This document shows, in pieces, positions 43,435 to 52,877 of a stretch of 64,000 nt of DNA (positions within the stretch are counted from its first letter, which is position 1; every line of letters starts with the position of its first letter). The DNA comes from Christiangramia crocea (lineage in GTDB: Bacteria > Bacteroidota > Bacteroidia > Flavobacteriales > Flavobacteriaceae): the NCBI RefSeq assembly GCF_022410465.1, contig NZ_JAJSON010000027.1, positions 1 through 64,000 of the forward strand, given 5' to 3'. Position numbers and translations under genes: made by a program. The notes beneath the pieces were generated by a model. That model was not told the origin of the DNA, searched no databases, and was given only the letters and a program-made list of their open reading frames with translations.

Positions 43435-45777
43435 ATGAAGATGAGAATAAATTTACTTACGCTAGTATTTGTTTTTTGCTCCTTTAGCCTTTCTTCACAG
43501 GAAAATGCTGAGGATGTTTTGAGGTTTTCAATGGATACCAAATGGACAGATCAGGTAGATGAGGAAAGTCCCTGGAATAATTATCCCCGCCCTCAAATGA
43601 AACGTGAAGACTGGACCAATTTGAATGGTTTGTGGGAATATGCTATAAGACCGGTAAGACAAGAACAACCTGCAGAATTTGATGGAGAAATTCTGGTGCC
43701 TTTTCCGGTTGAATCAGCACTGAGTAAGGTTAAAAAGCTGGTAAATGAAGATAACTACCTGTGGTATCGCACCACTTTTGAGACTGAAGATTTAAACCAA
43801 GAAGAAAAATTACATCTAAATTTTGGTGCCGTTGACTGGGAAGCTGTGGTATATCTTAATGGAAAGGTTGTTGGCGGTCATAAAGGAGGGTACACTCCTT
43901 TTAGTCTTGATCTTACCCCTTTTCTAAAAAAAGGTAAACAGGAATTAATAGTTAGGGTATGGGATCCTACAGATCTAGGAACACAGGCCAGGGGTAAGCA
44001 GGTAAAGGATCCAAAAGGTATCTGGTATACTCCTGTAACTGGAATATGGCAAACCGTCTGGCTGGAAAAGACATCAAAAGATTATATAAGCCTGGTTAAG
44101 AATACACCTGATATTGATAATAATAACCTTGATGTTGAAGTAAGTACTTCCTCCTTATCTGAGGATATGAAATTGAAGGTGGAAGTATTAAAGGATGGTG
44201 AGAAAATAGCCCTGAACGAACAAAACCTCTCTCCTGCATCAAAGTCTGCCGGGTTCGAAATTGCCATACCTGATCCTGTACTCTGGACACCAGAGAATCC
44301 TTTCTTATATGATCTGGTGATCTCACTTGAAACATTAGAGGGCAAAACAGTAGATAAGGTTGAAAGCTATTTCGGGATGCGAAAGATTTCCCTTGGGATA
44401 GGCCCTACTGGATATACCAGGATAATGCTGAACAATAAACCTCTGTTTCAGTTTGGGCTTCTTGACCAGGGTTGGTGGCCAGATGGGCTTTATACCGCTC
44501 CTACCGAGGAAGCCATGATGTATGATGTGGAAATGACCAAAAAAATGGGCTTCAATATGCTTAGAAAGCATGTAAAAGTTGAGCCGGCCAGATTCTATTA
44601 TAACTGTGATAAGATGGGAATGCTGGTTTGGCAGGATATGCCTAATGGAAATTATTTCCGTGACCTGCGTATCCAGGCCTGGGAAGAGAAAGATGCCGTA
44701 CGTCCTTTTGATTCCTCCATTCAGTTCGAAACTGAATTGAAAGAAATGATGGATCAGTTTCATTCATTCCCATCTATAGTAGTGTGGGTTCCGTTTAATG
44801 AAGGCTGGGGCCAGTATGATACAGAAAGAGTAACCAAATGGGTATCAGCCTACGATACGAGCAGACTTATTGATTCTCCAAGTGGCTGGACAGACCGTGG
44901 GGTAGGAGACCTTATAGATACTCACTTATACCCGGGGCCTGGAATGGAGATGCCTGAGGAAGACAGGGCCTCTGTATTAGGAGAATTTGGCGGACTGGGC
45001 CTTACGGTGGATGGTCATATGTGGTGGGATAAAAAGAACTGGGGCTATCTTACTTATAGTGATAAAGAGGAGTATCTGGACAGGTTTGAATCTCTGATTA
45101 AGGACCTGATTGGATTAAAGAGTTTCGGATTATCGGGAGCCATCTACACTCAGACAACAGATGTAGAAGGCGAGGTTAATGGTCTGATCACTTATGATAG
45201 AGAGGTCGTAAAGATAAAACCAGAAAAAACCAGGGAATTATTTGCTCCTCTTTACAAAGAACCGGAAAAGTACAAGACAGTTGTAGCAGATTCTGAACAA
45301 GATTCTAACAACTGGATGATTGCATACAATGTTAATGAGGATTGGTATAAAGGTGATGGTAATACAAATTCTTGGAAGACAGCCAGGGCACCTTTCAGTA
45401 CCTATGATAATTATTTCCTGCCAGAAGGGACTTCCTGGGATAAAAATGAAGACCTCTATTTAATAAAAGAATTTACGATTGATGAAATTCCGGAAAGTAT
45501 GATATTAAGATACTATCTGGATAAATCCAGTATGGAGGTTTATCTGAATGGAAAACTATTAACTAAAGAGAAGCATGAAGGAGGAAGAAAGCGTCACTAT
45601 AGAAATCAGTTAATAGAGAATGCTTCCGATTACCTGAAAAAAGGAAAGAACACTATCGCTATTTCAGTAAAGGGCGAACCAGAAGAACGATCATTCGATC
45701 TGGGTATTTATACCGGCGGTGTTAAAGAGAATATGGAATTTCTTAATACTTCCATTTCAAAAAATAATGAAAAGTAA
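43435..45777 (+). CDS. GH2 family glycosidase (beta-galactosidase/beta-glucuronidase type)
   Basis: The 780-residue enzyme has a signal peptide (cleavage near SLSSQ), then the jelly-roll (residues about 50-215), Ig-like (215-320) and TIM-barrel (320-610) domains of GH2. The acid/base is E456 in FNEGWGQYDT and the nucleophile E517 in VLGEFGGLG. About 160 further residues form another jelly-roll-like domain (YLDKSSMEVYLNGKLL, KGKNTIAISVKG). It should cleave terminal beta-linked galactose or a related sugar in the periplasm. It is 2 bp after the sulfatase and 7 bp before the next gene. The galactose genes nearby favour beta-galactosidase. Confidence 0.92.
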   Translation: MKMRINLLTLVFVFCSFSLSSQENAEDVLRFSMDTKWTDQVDEESPWNNYPRPQMKREDWTNLNGLWEYAIRPVRQEQPAEFDGEILVPFPVESALSKVKKLVNEDNYLWYRTTFETEDLNQEEKLHLNFGAVDWEAVVYLNGKVVGGHKGGYTPFSLDLTPFLKKGKQELIVRVWDPTDLGTQARGKQVKDPKGIWYTPVTGIWQTVWLEKTSKDYISLVKNTPDIDNNNLDVEVSTSSLSEDMKLKVEVLKDGEKIALNEQNLSPASKSAGFEIAIPDPVLWTPENPFLYDLVISLETLEGKTVDKVESYFGMRKISLGIGPTGYTRIMLNNKPLFQFGLLDQGWWPDGLYTAPTEEAMMYDVEMTKKMGFNMLRKHVKVEPARFYYNCDKMGMLVWQDMPNGNYFRDLRIQAWEEKDAVRPFDSSIQFETELKEMMDQFHSFPSIVVWVPFNEGWGQYDTERVTKWVSAYDTSRLIDSPSGWTDRGVGDLIDTHLYPGPGMEMPEEDRASVLGEFGGLGLTVDGHMWWDKKNWGYLTYSDKEEYLDRFESLIKDLIGLKSFGLSGAIYTQTTDVEGEVNGLITYDREVVKIKPEKTRELFAPLYKEPEKYKTVVADSEQDSNNWMIAYNVNEDWYKGDGNTNSWKTARAPFSTYDNYFLPEGTSWDKNEDLYLIKEFTIDEIPESMILRYYLDKSSMEVYLNGKLLTKEKHEGGRKRHYRNQLIENASDYLKKGKNTIAISVKGEPEERSFDLGIYTGGVKENMEFLNTSISKNNEK

Positions 45778-45784
45778 TAATGAT

Positions 45785-47029
45785 ATGAAATTGATGAAGA
45801 GAAATTTAACTATAAACATTTTAGCCGCATTCATTTTTTTGCTGCTAGGGACGTCCTGCTCTTCAGATGGTGGGGTAGATCCAACGGATGATGTTACTCA
45901 AACAGATGACGGGCCAATAGATAATCCTGATGATGGCTCTTCTGATATTCTGGATGATTCCAAGAACCTTGGGGTAAACTTCAATGAACAGCTTAATTAT
46001 ATAGATAATGACAGGCTGTTGGCACTGGAAACCACATGGGTACGGGGATTTGTTGATTACTTCAGGTACTATGAGGATCCTTCGTTACTAAATACGGATG
46101 AGAAGATAACCAAGTATCTGACTCTGCATACCTATGGTTTCAAGACGGTCCTTAATATCAAATTCCTTTACAGAAATAAAGATTATCCAGACCAGAATTC
46201 TGCAGAGATGCAGGATCAGATGGATTTCCTGGAAGATCTTCTAGACAGGGTTTGGGATAAGACGGATATTATAGTAGTTGGGAATGAGCCTATTATTGAA
46301 ACAGATCCTGAAGACAGAAATGATTCAATGTTCAATTATTATGTTGAGGCCTCCAACACAGTAAAGGACTATGCTGATGAACATGGTGATAAACCAATCT
46401 TTTTTGGAGCCTTTGATAATATGTATCAGTCTAACAGGCAGGATTTACAGGTTGTTAACGATCTGCTTACTTTTTCAAGCACCACTCCGTGGATAGCAGG
46501 TGTTGATATGCATATTCATCATTCCTCCACAAACCAGATGGAAGAGGCACTTGATTATGTGAGCTCTAGAATAAGAAGCGATCAGAAGATTATGGTAACT
46601 GAATTCTCTTTAAAAAAACATTTTAAGAATCAGCTAACGGGAATTATTCCTGAATCATTTGCAGCAGAATATGGATTCTCGGCAGACCTTCAGAATTATC
46701 AGTATATAGATTATGCTTTAAAGAACCAGGTGGAGAGAGAACAGTGGGTGGATTTCTTAAGCCAGAGTCCGTGGTTTGAAAACCGAAAGAATTACCTGAG
46801 CAATAGCTTTTATGACGTGTTCTCGGCCTACGATAAATTCTTTATGGCTGCCTATGCCTTTAGGCAAAGCTATCCCTTTAATGCTGATTTTACGGCAAAC
46901 ACAGATCCATGGATCCTCAATGGTATGTATGCCAACCGAACAGTGGAACCAGATCCTGACACAGGCCAGTTTCAGTTTAATTATGCCTGGCCAGAGGATT
47001 TTATTTCCATACAGAACAATGCTAATTAA
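45785..47029 (+). CDS. Glycosidase-like TIM-barrel lipoprotein (paralogue A)
   Basis: The 414-residue lipoprotein (lipobox GTSC, lipid Cys at 25; ATG at 45785 chosen because an earlier in-frame start would overlap GH2 and bury the signal) has a 35-residue Asp-rich linker. The fold that follows resembles clan GH-A: strand-4 motif VVGNEP (E168, proposed acid/base), HIHH around 243-246, and strand-7 motif VTEFSL (E273, proposed nucleophile). It resembles the protein at 51693 along its length. I recognise no named GH family (GH39, GH5, GH53 and GH30 differ). It is probably surface-exposed, cleaving the glycan for the adjacent SusC. Function inferred. Confidence 0.72.
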   Translation: MKLMKRNLTINILAAFIFLLLGTSCSSDGGVDPTDDVTQTDDGPIDNPDDGSSDILDDSKNLGVNFNEQLNYIDNDRLLALETTWVRGFVDYFRYYEDPSLLNTDEKITKYLTLHTYGFKTVLNIKFLYRNKDYPDQNSAEMQDQMDFLEDLLDRVWDKTDIIVVGNEPIIETDPEDRNDSMFNYYVEASNTVKDYADEHGDKPIFFGAFDNMYQSNRQDLQVVNDLLTFSSTTPWIAGVDMHIHHSSTNQMEEALDYVSSRIRSDQKIMVTEFSLKKHFKNQLTGIIPESFAAEYGFSADLQNYQYIDYALKNQVEREQWVDFLSQSPWFENRKNYLSNSFYDVFSAYDKFFMAAYAFRQSYPFNADFTANTDPWILNGMYANRTVEPDPDTGQFQFNYAWPEDFISIQNNAN

Positions 47030-47063
47030 AACCAGAACTTAATAAATCTAAAAACATTTAATT

Positions 47064-50000
47064 ATGACAAAAGATAAATACAGGCAACGTGCTTTAAGGC
47101 ACCTATTTCTGCTCTCCTTCCTGGTGGTAGGTATCACTGCAATGGGACAGAACATAAGTGTATCGGGGACTGTCACAACTTTTGAAGACGGCCAGCCTCT
47201 TCCCGGGGTTAATGTAATTGTAAAGGGAACTAACAACGGTGCACAAACCGATTTCGATGGTAATTATACTCTAAACAGTGTTTCCGGAGATGCAACCCTG
47301 GTATTCAGTTATGTTGGATTTATAACTCAGGAAGTACCTATAGATAATCGAACAACCATAAATCTTGCCTTAAAGACAGATCAGGAAGCTCTTGATGAGG
47401 TTGTTGTAATTGGATATGGAACCGTTAAGAAAAGTGACCTTACAGGTGCAGTTTCTTCCATCAAGGCAGAGGATATGAACCCGGGGGCGAATGCCTCTGT
47501 GGAGCAGGCTTTGCAGGGTCGTATTGCAGGTGTTCAAATCAGCCAGAAAAGTAATGAGCCCGGTGGTGGACTCAGCGTAAATATTCGTGGTGCCGGTTCC
47601 ATCAATGCAGGAACCGAGCCTTTATATGTAATTGATGGTGTTATTGTGAACAATGGTTCAATAGCCGCAACAGGAGGTCAGGGTTTTACCGGAAATTCCA
47701 ATCCCAGAAACCCTCTTAATACTCTTAACCCGGATGACATCCAGTCTATAGAGGTACTGAAAGATGCCTCCAGTACAGCAATCTATGGTTCCAGGGGGTC
47801 TAACGGTGTTGTTTTGATAACAACCAAGAAAGGAAAGACTGGAAAGTTACGAATTAATTATGATGCCTATTACGGGATTCAGGAAGCTGCAGAGACTTTG
47901 GATCTATTATCTCCAACCGAATATCGTGATGTGCTGAATGCTATTATTGAAGACGGCGGGGGAGATCCGGGACAAACAATAAATGAGATTGCAGGTGACG
48001 GGACAGACTGGATGGACCTGATACTTCAAACTGCTCCAACACAAAACCATAATATTTCATTTTCGGGTGCTACAGATAACCTGAACTACTATTCTTCATT
48101 AAACTATTATAACCAGGAAGGTTTGGTAAAAGGTTCCGGAATGGAGAGATACAATGTGAGGCTGAACCTTGGTTCTAATTCTGAAGAGAATTATAACTAT
48201 GGTATTAACATGAATGCTTCCTATATTAAAGATGATTTTGCCTCTACCGGTACCGGGATCAATGAAAATGGAGGAGCTATCTATTCTGCGATAAATTATG
48301 ATCCTACTATCCAGCCATATAATGAAGATGGTAGTTATAGGTTATCCCAGTTCATTACAATAGATAATCCACTTTCTATTCTTAACGGGGAGAAAGCCAA
48401 AGGTGAAACCTTCAGATTTTATGGTAACACTTTCTTTGAATATTTCGTAATGCCTTCATTATCTGCTAAGGTGCAGATAGGTGGAGATATTCAGGAAGTA
48501 AGAAGGGATATTTTTGTTCAGCCATATACACTGGCCGGAGCAGGAACCGGAGGAATCGCAACGATCCAGACAGGTAGAAAAGATTATGTTTCGGTGGAAG
48601 GAACCCTGAATTACAATAAAAGTTTTGGAGATGATAATCTTACAGCCCTGCTTGGTTCTACTTACGAATACTTTCAGACTAAATCGTTTTCAGGAAATGC
48701 AAGAGGATTTGCATTACCAGATCTGGGAACAAATGCTATAGGTTCTGGAGATCCTGAATTGAACAATATTGGAAGTGGACGTAATCAGGCGAGATTTATA
48801 TCGTATCTGGCGAGAGTGAATTACTCTCTTAACAATAAGTATCTTTTTACCGGATCTATCAGGGCCGATGGTTCTTCAAGATTCGGTGACAATAATAAAT
48901 TTGGATATTTTCCTTCAGGAGCTGTGGCCTGGAAGATGCATGAAGAAGATTTTCTTCAGGATAATTCGTGGATCAATCAGTTAAAACTTAGAGCAAGTAT
49001 TGGTAGCACGGGAAATGCGAATATCGGCAACTCCCTTACTTTTCAAACATTCTCTGCAGGCCAGGATCTTTTATTCGGAGATAGCTTTTATAATACGATC
49101 TATCCAACCAGAATTGCGAATCCAGACCTTACATGGGAAAAAGCAGTACAATACGACTTTGGGGTAGACTTTGGATTCTTCAAAAACAGAATAAGCGGTT
49201 CTTTGGATTACTTCAACAAAGAGACAACAGATCTTTTACTGGTTGTACCTCAGGCTTTGAATACCGGTTTCGGAGGTCAAACCCAGAATCTGGGAGGTGT
49301 TCGTAATCAGGGTGTTGAATTAGCCTTAAACCTTGATGTAATAAGAGGAGATGATTTTACCTGGGATGTTTCTGCCAATCTTGCCACCCTTGATAATGAG
49401 GTGTTGGATATTGGAGAAAGAGGTGATATCATTCGAGGAGGACAATCTCAGATTCCGGACTTCTCAATCGTTACTCCAGGGCAGACTCTTGATTCATACT
49501 ATGGATTCATAGTTGATGGTGTATGGCAGGAAGAGGATAACTTCAGCATTACTGAACCTCAGGTTCAACCGGGAGATCTTAAGTATCGTGATGTTAATGG
49601 TGATGGAGCTATCAATGCAGATGACCGCGTAATCCTTGGAAACACAATTCCCGACTTAACCTGGGGACTTACCAATAACCTAAGATTTAAAGATCTAACC
49701 CTGGATATTCTTCTGCAGGGAGTTGAGGGTGTAGAGAGGTTGAATGGTAACCTGATAAATACTTACTCGCCAAATAACTTCAGAAGAAACAGGATTGCAG
49801 AGCCATTATTGAATAGATGGACTCCGGAAAACCCTACTAATGAATATCCTTCATTTGTTAACCCAACATCACAGGGAGGAGCCAATGCGCTTATAAATAG
49901 TAAGACAGTAGAGGACGCATCATACGTAAGACTTCAATCAGTTAGACTTGGATACGACCTGCCAGTAGATAATATTGACCTTTTTAATAAGTTTTCGGTT

Positions 50001-50150
50001 TATGTAACAGGTCAGAATCTATACACCTTTACAGATTATAGTGGTGTGGATCCTGCGGCCAATGCAAGTGGAAGAAATACTACCGGACTAGACTTCAATG
50101 CGTATCCGTTGCCAAGAACCTTTTTGGTAGGACTTAATGTAGAATTTTAA
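47064..50150 (+). CDS. susC: SusC-type TonB-dependent outer-membrane transporter
   Basis: The 1,028-residue protein imports oligosaccharides using TonB energy. A signal peptide (to about 28) precedes a carboxypeptidase-regulatory-like domain (VSGTVTTFEDGQPLPGVNVI, residues about 31-105). DEVVVIGYGTVKKSDLTGAV and SIEVLKDASSTAIYGSRGSNGV belong to the TonB box/plug, and the remainder is the 22-strand barrel ending in an aromatic residue (VEF). It is directly followed by susD (14 bp gap). Length and architecture are standard for the SusC/RagA class. Confidence 0.97.
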   Translation: MTKDKYRQRALRHLFLLSFLVVGITAMGQNISVSGTVTTFEDGQPLPGVNVIVKGTNNGAQTDFDGNYTLNSVSGDATLVFSYVGFITQEVPIDNRTTINLALKTDQEALDEVVVIGYGTVKKSDLTGAVSSIKAEDMNPGANASVEQALQGRIAGVQISQKSNEPGGGLSVNIRGAGSINAGTEPLYVIDGVIVNNGSIAATGGQGFTGNSNPRNPLNTLNPDDIQSIEVLKDASSTAIYGSRGSNGVVLITTKKGKTGKLRINYDAYYGIQEAAETLDLLSPTEYRDVLNAIIEDGGGDPGQTINEIAGDGTDWMDLILQTAPTQNHNISFSGATDNLNYYSSLNYYNQEGLVKGSGMERYNVRLNLGSNSEENYNYGINMNASYIKDDFASTGTGINENGGAIYSAINYDPTIQPYNEDGSYRLSQFITIDNPLSILNGEKAKGETFRFYGNTFFEYFVMPSLSAKVQIGGDIQEVRRDIFVQPYTLAGAGTGGIATIQTGRKDYVSVEGTLNYNKSFGDDNLTALLGSTYEYFQTKSFSGNARGFALPDLGTNAIGSGDPELNNIGSGRNQARFISYLARVNYSLNNKYLFTGSIRADGSSRFGDNNKFGYFPSGAVAWKMHEEDFLQDNSWINQLKLRASIGSTGNANIGNSLTFQTFSAGQDLLFGDSFYNTIYPTRIANPDLTWEKAVQYDFGVDFGFFKNRISGSLDYFNKETTDLLLVVPQALNTGFGGQTQNLGGVRNQGVELALNLDVIRGDDFTWDVSANLATLDNEVLDIGERGDIIRGGQSQIPDFSIVTPGQTLDSYYGFIVDGVWQEEDNFSITEPQVQPGDLKYRDVNGDGAINADDRVILGNTIPDLTWGLTNNLRFKDLTLDILLQGVEGVERLNGNLINTYSPNNFRRNRIAEPLLNRWTPENPTNEYPSFVNPTSQGGANALINSKTVEDASYVRLQSVRLGYDLPVDNIDLFNKFSVYVTGQNLYTFTDYSGVDPAANASGRNTTGLDFNAYPLPRTFLVGLNVEF

Positions 50151-50164
50151 AAAAAGTAATTAAT

Positions 50165-51637
50165 ATGAAAACTATAAATATTAAACACATTTCTAGACTG
50201 CTGGTGCTTTGCTTCATTTTTACGTCTTGTGAAGCGGAACTTGACCTGCCTCCGGTTGATGAGTTCTCACCGCAGAATGTTTTGCAATCGCGTGAAGGAC
50301 TGGAAGCATTACTCTTTTCTGCTTATCAATATGATAATATTGAGCAGAGTGTGAAAGATGAGATTCTGATTAATGAAGTTACTACAGATGTAGGTTTTGT
50401 TAGGATTGGAGCGGTTGAACGTGAGATGAAACCTTATCTTAACTTTAACTGGGATCCTTCCGATCCTAAATTTCAAGGTGTATTTTGGGCTCCCCGATAC
50501 AGGGCTATTAGGGATGCCAATACTGTGTTGGAAAATATAGGATCCTCTTCCGTAGATGAGGAAACCAAGGCATTGATCACAGCAGAAGCAAGATATCTAC
50601 GTGCCGCGCAGTATGTTTATATGTACAGGTACTTCGGGGTGGTTCCGTTAAGAACTACCACCAATCTGGATGAACAGCCTCAGGAATTACCTTTACCTTC
50701 TGAGGAAGAATTTTCCACATTTGTTGAAACAGAATTAAGGGAAGCAGCGACCAATTTACTTCACCCTTCAGAGCAAACTCAGAGAGGACGTGCTACTAAA
50801 GGTCATGCGCTTGCCGTTTTGACAAAATTCTTAATGCAAACAAAGCAATGGGCAAAAGTAGTTGAGGTGACTCAGCAAATAATGGATCTAAACTATTATG
50901 AACTTTTCCCTGATTACAGAGCTACGTTCTTTGTGGAAAATGAAGGGAATAAGGAGATTATAGTTACATGGTCTTTAACTAACGAACAGGGATTCGGAAA
51001 TAACTATCAAAACGGTGCCTTTCCTCCTGGTTTTATGCATTCCGAAAGTGTTCCTGAATTCACCTGGACGACAGAAATGGCTAACTGGGCAACCCAGTTT
51101 AGCATGAGAGATGGTTTTTATGATTCATTTGAAGAGGAAGACGATCGTAAACAGACCATTATCGAGACATATACCAACCTGGGAGGTAATACGGTTAACC
51201 TTAGAGGAACTGCTGATAATACCCGAAGCCTTAAGTTCTTTGATAATAACCAGATAGGAAACTTCTCTGGAGCTGATCATCCTTACATAAGATACGCTGA
51301 TATCCTATTAAGCCGTGCAGAAGCCTTGAATGAGATCAATGGCCCTACCCAGGAATCTGTTGATCTGGTTAACCAGGTAAGAACAAGATCTATAGATGAT
51401 CCATATACCCTTGCCGAAGTTGGCGGAAAGGATAGCTTTAATGATATCATACTCCAGGAGAGAGGATGGGAATTCTTCTCAGAAGGAAAGAGGAGGGAAG
51501 ATCTCATTCGTCATGACAAGTTCATCGAATATGCCCAGGACAGAGGTCTCAATGCTCAGCCTTATCAGATATATTTTCCATATCCACAGGCTGAGATCAA
51601 TGCGAATCCGGCCCTTGAACAGAGAAGTGGATATTAA
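50165..51637 (+). CDS. susD: SusD-type surface glycan-binding lipoprotein
   Basis: The 490-residue lipoprotein (lipobox FTSC, lipid Cys at 20) forms the lid over SusC. The N-terminal SusD-like part contains FWAPRYRAIRDANTVLENI and AEARYLRAAQYVYMYRYFGVVPL. The C-terminal RagB/SusD part contains HPYIRYADILLSRAEALNEIN and ILQERGWEFFSEGKRREDLIRH. Both are hallmarks of the family. It binds the glycan and delivers it to SusC. A strong hairpin follows its stop codon by 9 bp. Confidence 0.96.
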   Translation: MKTINIKHISRLLVLCFIFTSCEAELDLPPVDEFSPQNVLQSREGLEALLFSAYQYDNIEQSVKDEILINEVTTDVGFVRIGAVEREMKPYLNFNWDPSDPKFQGVFWAPRYRAIRDANTVLENIGSSSVDEETKALITAEARYLRAAQYVYMYRYFGVVPLRTTTNLDEQPQELPLPSEEEFSTFVETELREAATNLLHPSEQTQRGRATKGHALAVLTKFLMQTKQWAKVVEVTQQIMDLNYYELFPDYRATFFVENEGNKEIIVTWSLTNEQGFGNNYQNGAFPPGFMHSESVPEFTWTTEMANWATQFSMRDGFYDSFEEEDDRKQTIIETYTNLGGNTVNLRGTADNTRSLKFFDNNQIGNFSGADHPYIRYADILLSRAEALNEINGPTQESVDLVNQVRTRSIDDPYTLAEVGGKDSFNDIILQERGWEFFSEGKRREDLIRHDKFIEYAQDRGLNAQPYQIYFPYPQAEINANPALEQRSGY

Positions 51638-51646
51638 AAAAAAATC

Positions 51647-51675
51647 TGCAGGCTTTACAAGGTGTAAAGCCTGCA
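51647..51675 (+). terminator. Intra-operon hairpin after susD
   Basis: A perfect 12-bp stem (TGCAGGCTTTAC with GTAAAGCCTGCA, loop AAGGT) lies between susD and the next gene of the same operon. No T-run follows (TTAACCCTTT), so it is better read as an mRNA 3'-end stabiliser or partial terminator that keeps susCD expression above the downstream genes. Confidence 0.6.
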
Positions 51676-51692
51676 TTAACCCTTTATGAATT

Positions 51693-52865
51693 TTGAGAAA
51701 ATCAATTCTACGTATAGTTCTGGGAACATTTCTCTTTTCCAATGTTCTGGTAGGACAGGAACTGGGGTCTAACTTCAATCATAATCCTGAAATCATGGAT
51801 TTTGATTACCTCGAGAAGGCCCAGGTGGACTGGGTAAGAACTACCCCAAGGATTATGGAGTATACAGACGGAACATTGAGTATTGAAAATGATCCCGGGC
51901 TTTCCAAAATAGTGGAGGCGGGAAAGCGAGGTTATAAAATCGCATTTGGATTCCGGTGGGATTTTGCTAAAAACGACCGGCGAATTCCTGAAGCAGACTC
52001 CGAGGAAGAAAAGGAGCTTTTTAATACCGCCACACAGATTCTTGAAAAAGTGGGACCCTGGGTAGAAATTTTCAAACTGGGGAATGAGCCTAATCTTGAA
52101 ACCCTTCCTATTGATATGGTGAAGGATGATAACGGAGGAATTCCTTTATTGGAATTTACTGATAGATTGCTCTATAAAGTGGTTTTGCCATTTTTCAGAA
52201 ACCAGGATCCGGAGAATATTCCTGATATCTATATAGGATCTTTTCCAGCCCTGTTTGAAAAACGATTTCAGGAGAACCCCGGGGTAAATGCTCTCTTGGA
52301 GTATACGAACGATAATGCAGATATTACCGGGCTTTCTCTTCATTTGCATATTGAAGATACCCTTGAGATAGACCAGTCTTTTAAGTATGCCCGTAGTATA
52401 GTAAAGGAGAAGCCTATTATTGTTCCTGAATTTTCCTTACACAGGTTATATAGAGGAAAAATAACCGAACCTCTCAATATAAATGAAGCAGGAGAGGCCT
52501 TTGCCAGGAAGTATGGTCGTAATCCGGAATGGAAATTATACCAGTGGTATGGATATGTAAACACCAATAGGGTAAGTCCTGAAGAATGGGATGCTATGTT
52601 CGCCACCAGGGAATGGTTTCCGCAGCATTATCTGCAGATATACTTTGACAGGTTTGAAAAATACGGAGTAGTCCTGGCTACATATCCACTTTTTCAGCAA
52701 AGCTGTCCGGAAAATATGACTCCAAATTCTCCTGCGTGGTTTATCAATCCGATATTTTGTCAAAAATCACTGGAATTGCAACCTGACGGATCTTTTTCGC
52801 CAAATCCGTTGTGTTTTAGAGACTTTGTAAGTCTGGTGAATGAAAACAGAAATACAGAAAACTAA
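51693..52865 (+). CDS. Glycosidase-like TIM-barrel protein (paralogue B)
   Basis: The 390-residue protein starts at TTG (the only sensible start: a stop lies two codons upstream, and the TTG gives a clean signal peptide ending LVGQ). Its core resembles paralogue A at 45785: VDWVRT, KLGNEPNLET (E132, proposed acid/base), LHLHI around 216-220, VPEFSL (E246, proposed nucleophile), FARKYG, EEWDAMF, and a C-terminal NSPAWFINPIF segment. It has a type I signal instead of a lipoprotein one, so it may work in the periplasm while paralogue A works on the surface. No named GH family is recognised. It follows the susD hairpin by 17 bp. Confidence 0.72.
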   Translation: MRKSILRIVLGTFLFSNVLVGQELGSNFNHNPEIMDFDYLEKAQVDWVRTTPRIMEYTDGTLSIENDPGLSKIVEAGKRGYKIAFGFRWDFAKNDRRIPEADSEEEKELFNTATQILEKVGPWVEIFKLGNEPNLETLPIDMVKDDNGGIPLLEFTDRLLYKVVLPFFRNQDPENIPDIYIGSFPALFEKRFQENPGVNALLEYTNDNADITGLSLHLHIEDTLEIDQSFKYARSIVKEKPIIVPEFSLHRLYRGKITEPLNINEAGEAFARKYGRNPEWKLYQWYGYVNTNRVSPEEWDAMFATREWFPQHYLQIYFDRFEKYGVVLATYPLFQQSCPENMTPNSPAWFINPIFCQKSLELQPDGSFSPNPLCFRDFVSLVNENRNTEN

Positions 52866-52877
52866 ATATTTTATTTT

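Noticed and set aside
45719-45784. Earlier start for the TIM-barrel lipoprotein at 45785
   Set aside because: It would overlap the GH2 gene by 59 bp and put 22 residues before an otherwise perfect lipoprotein signal.
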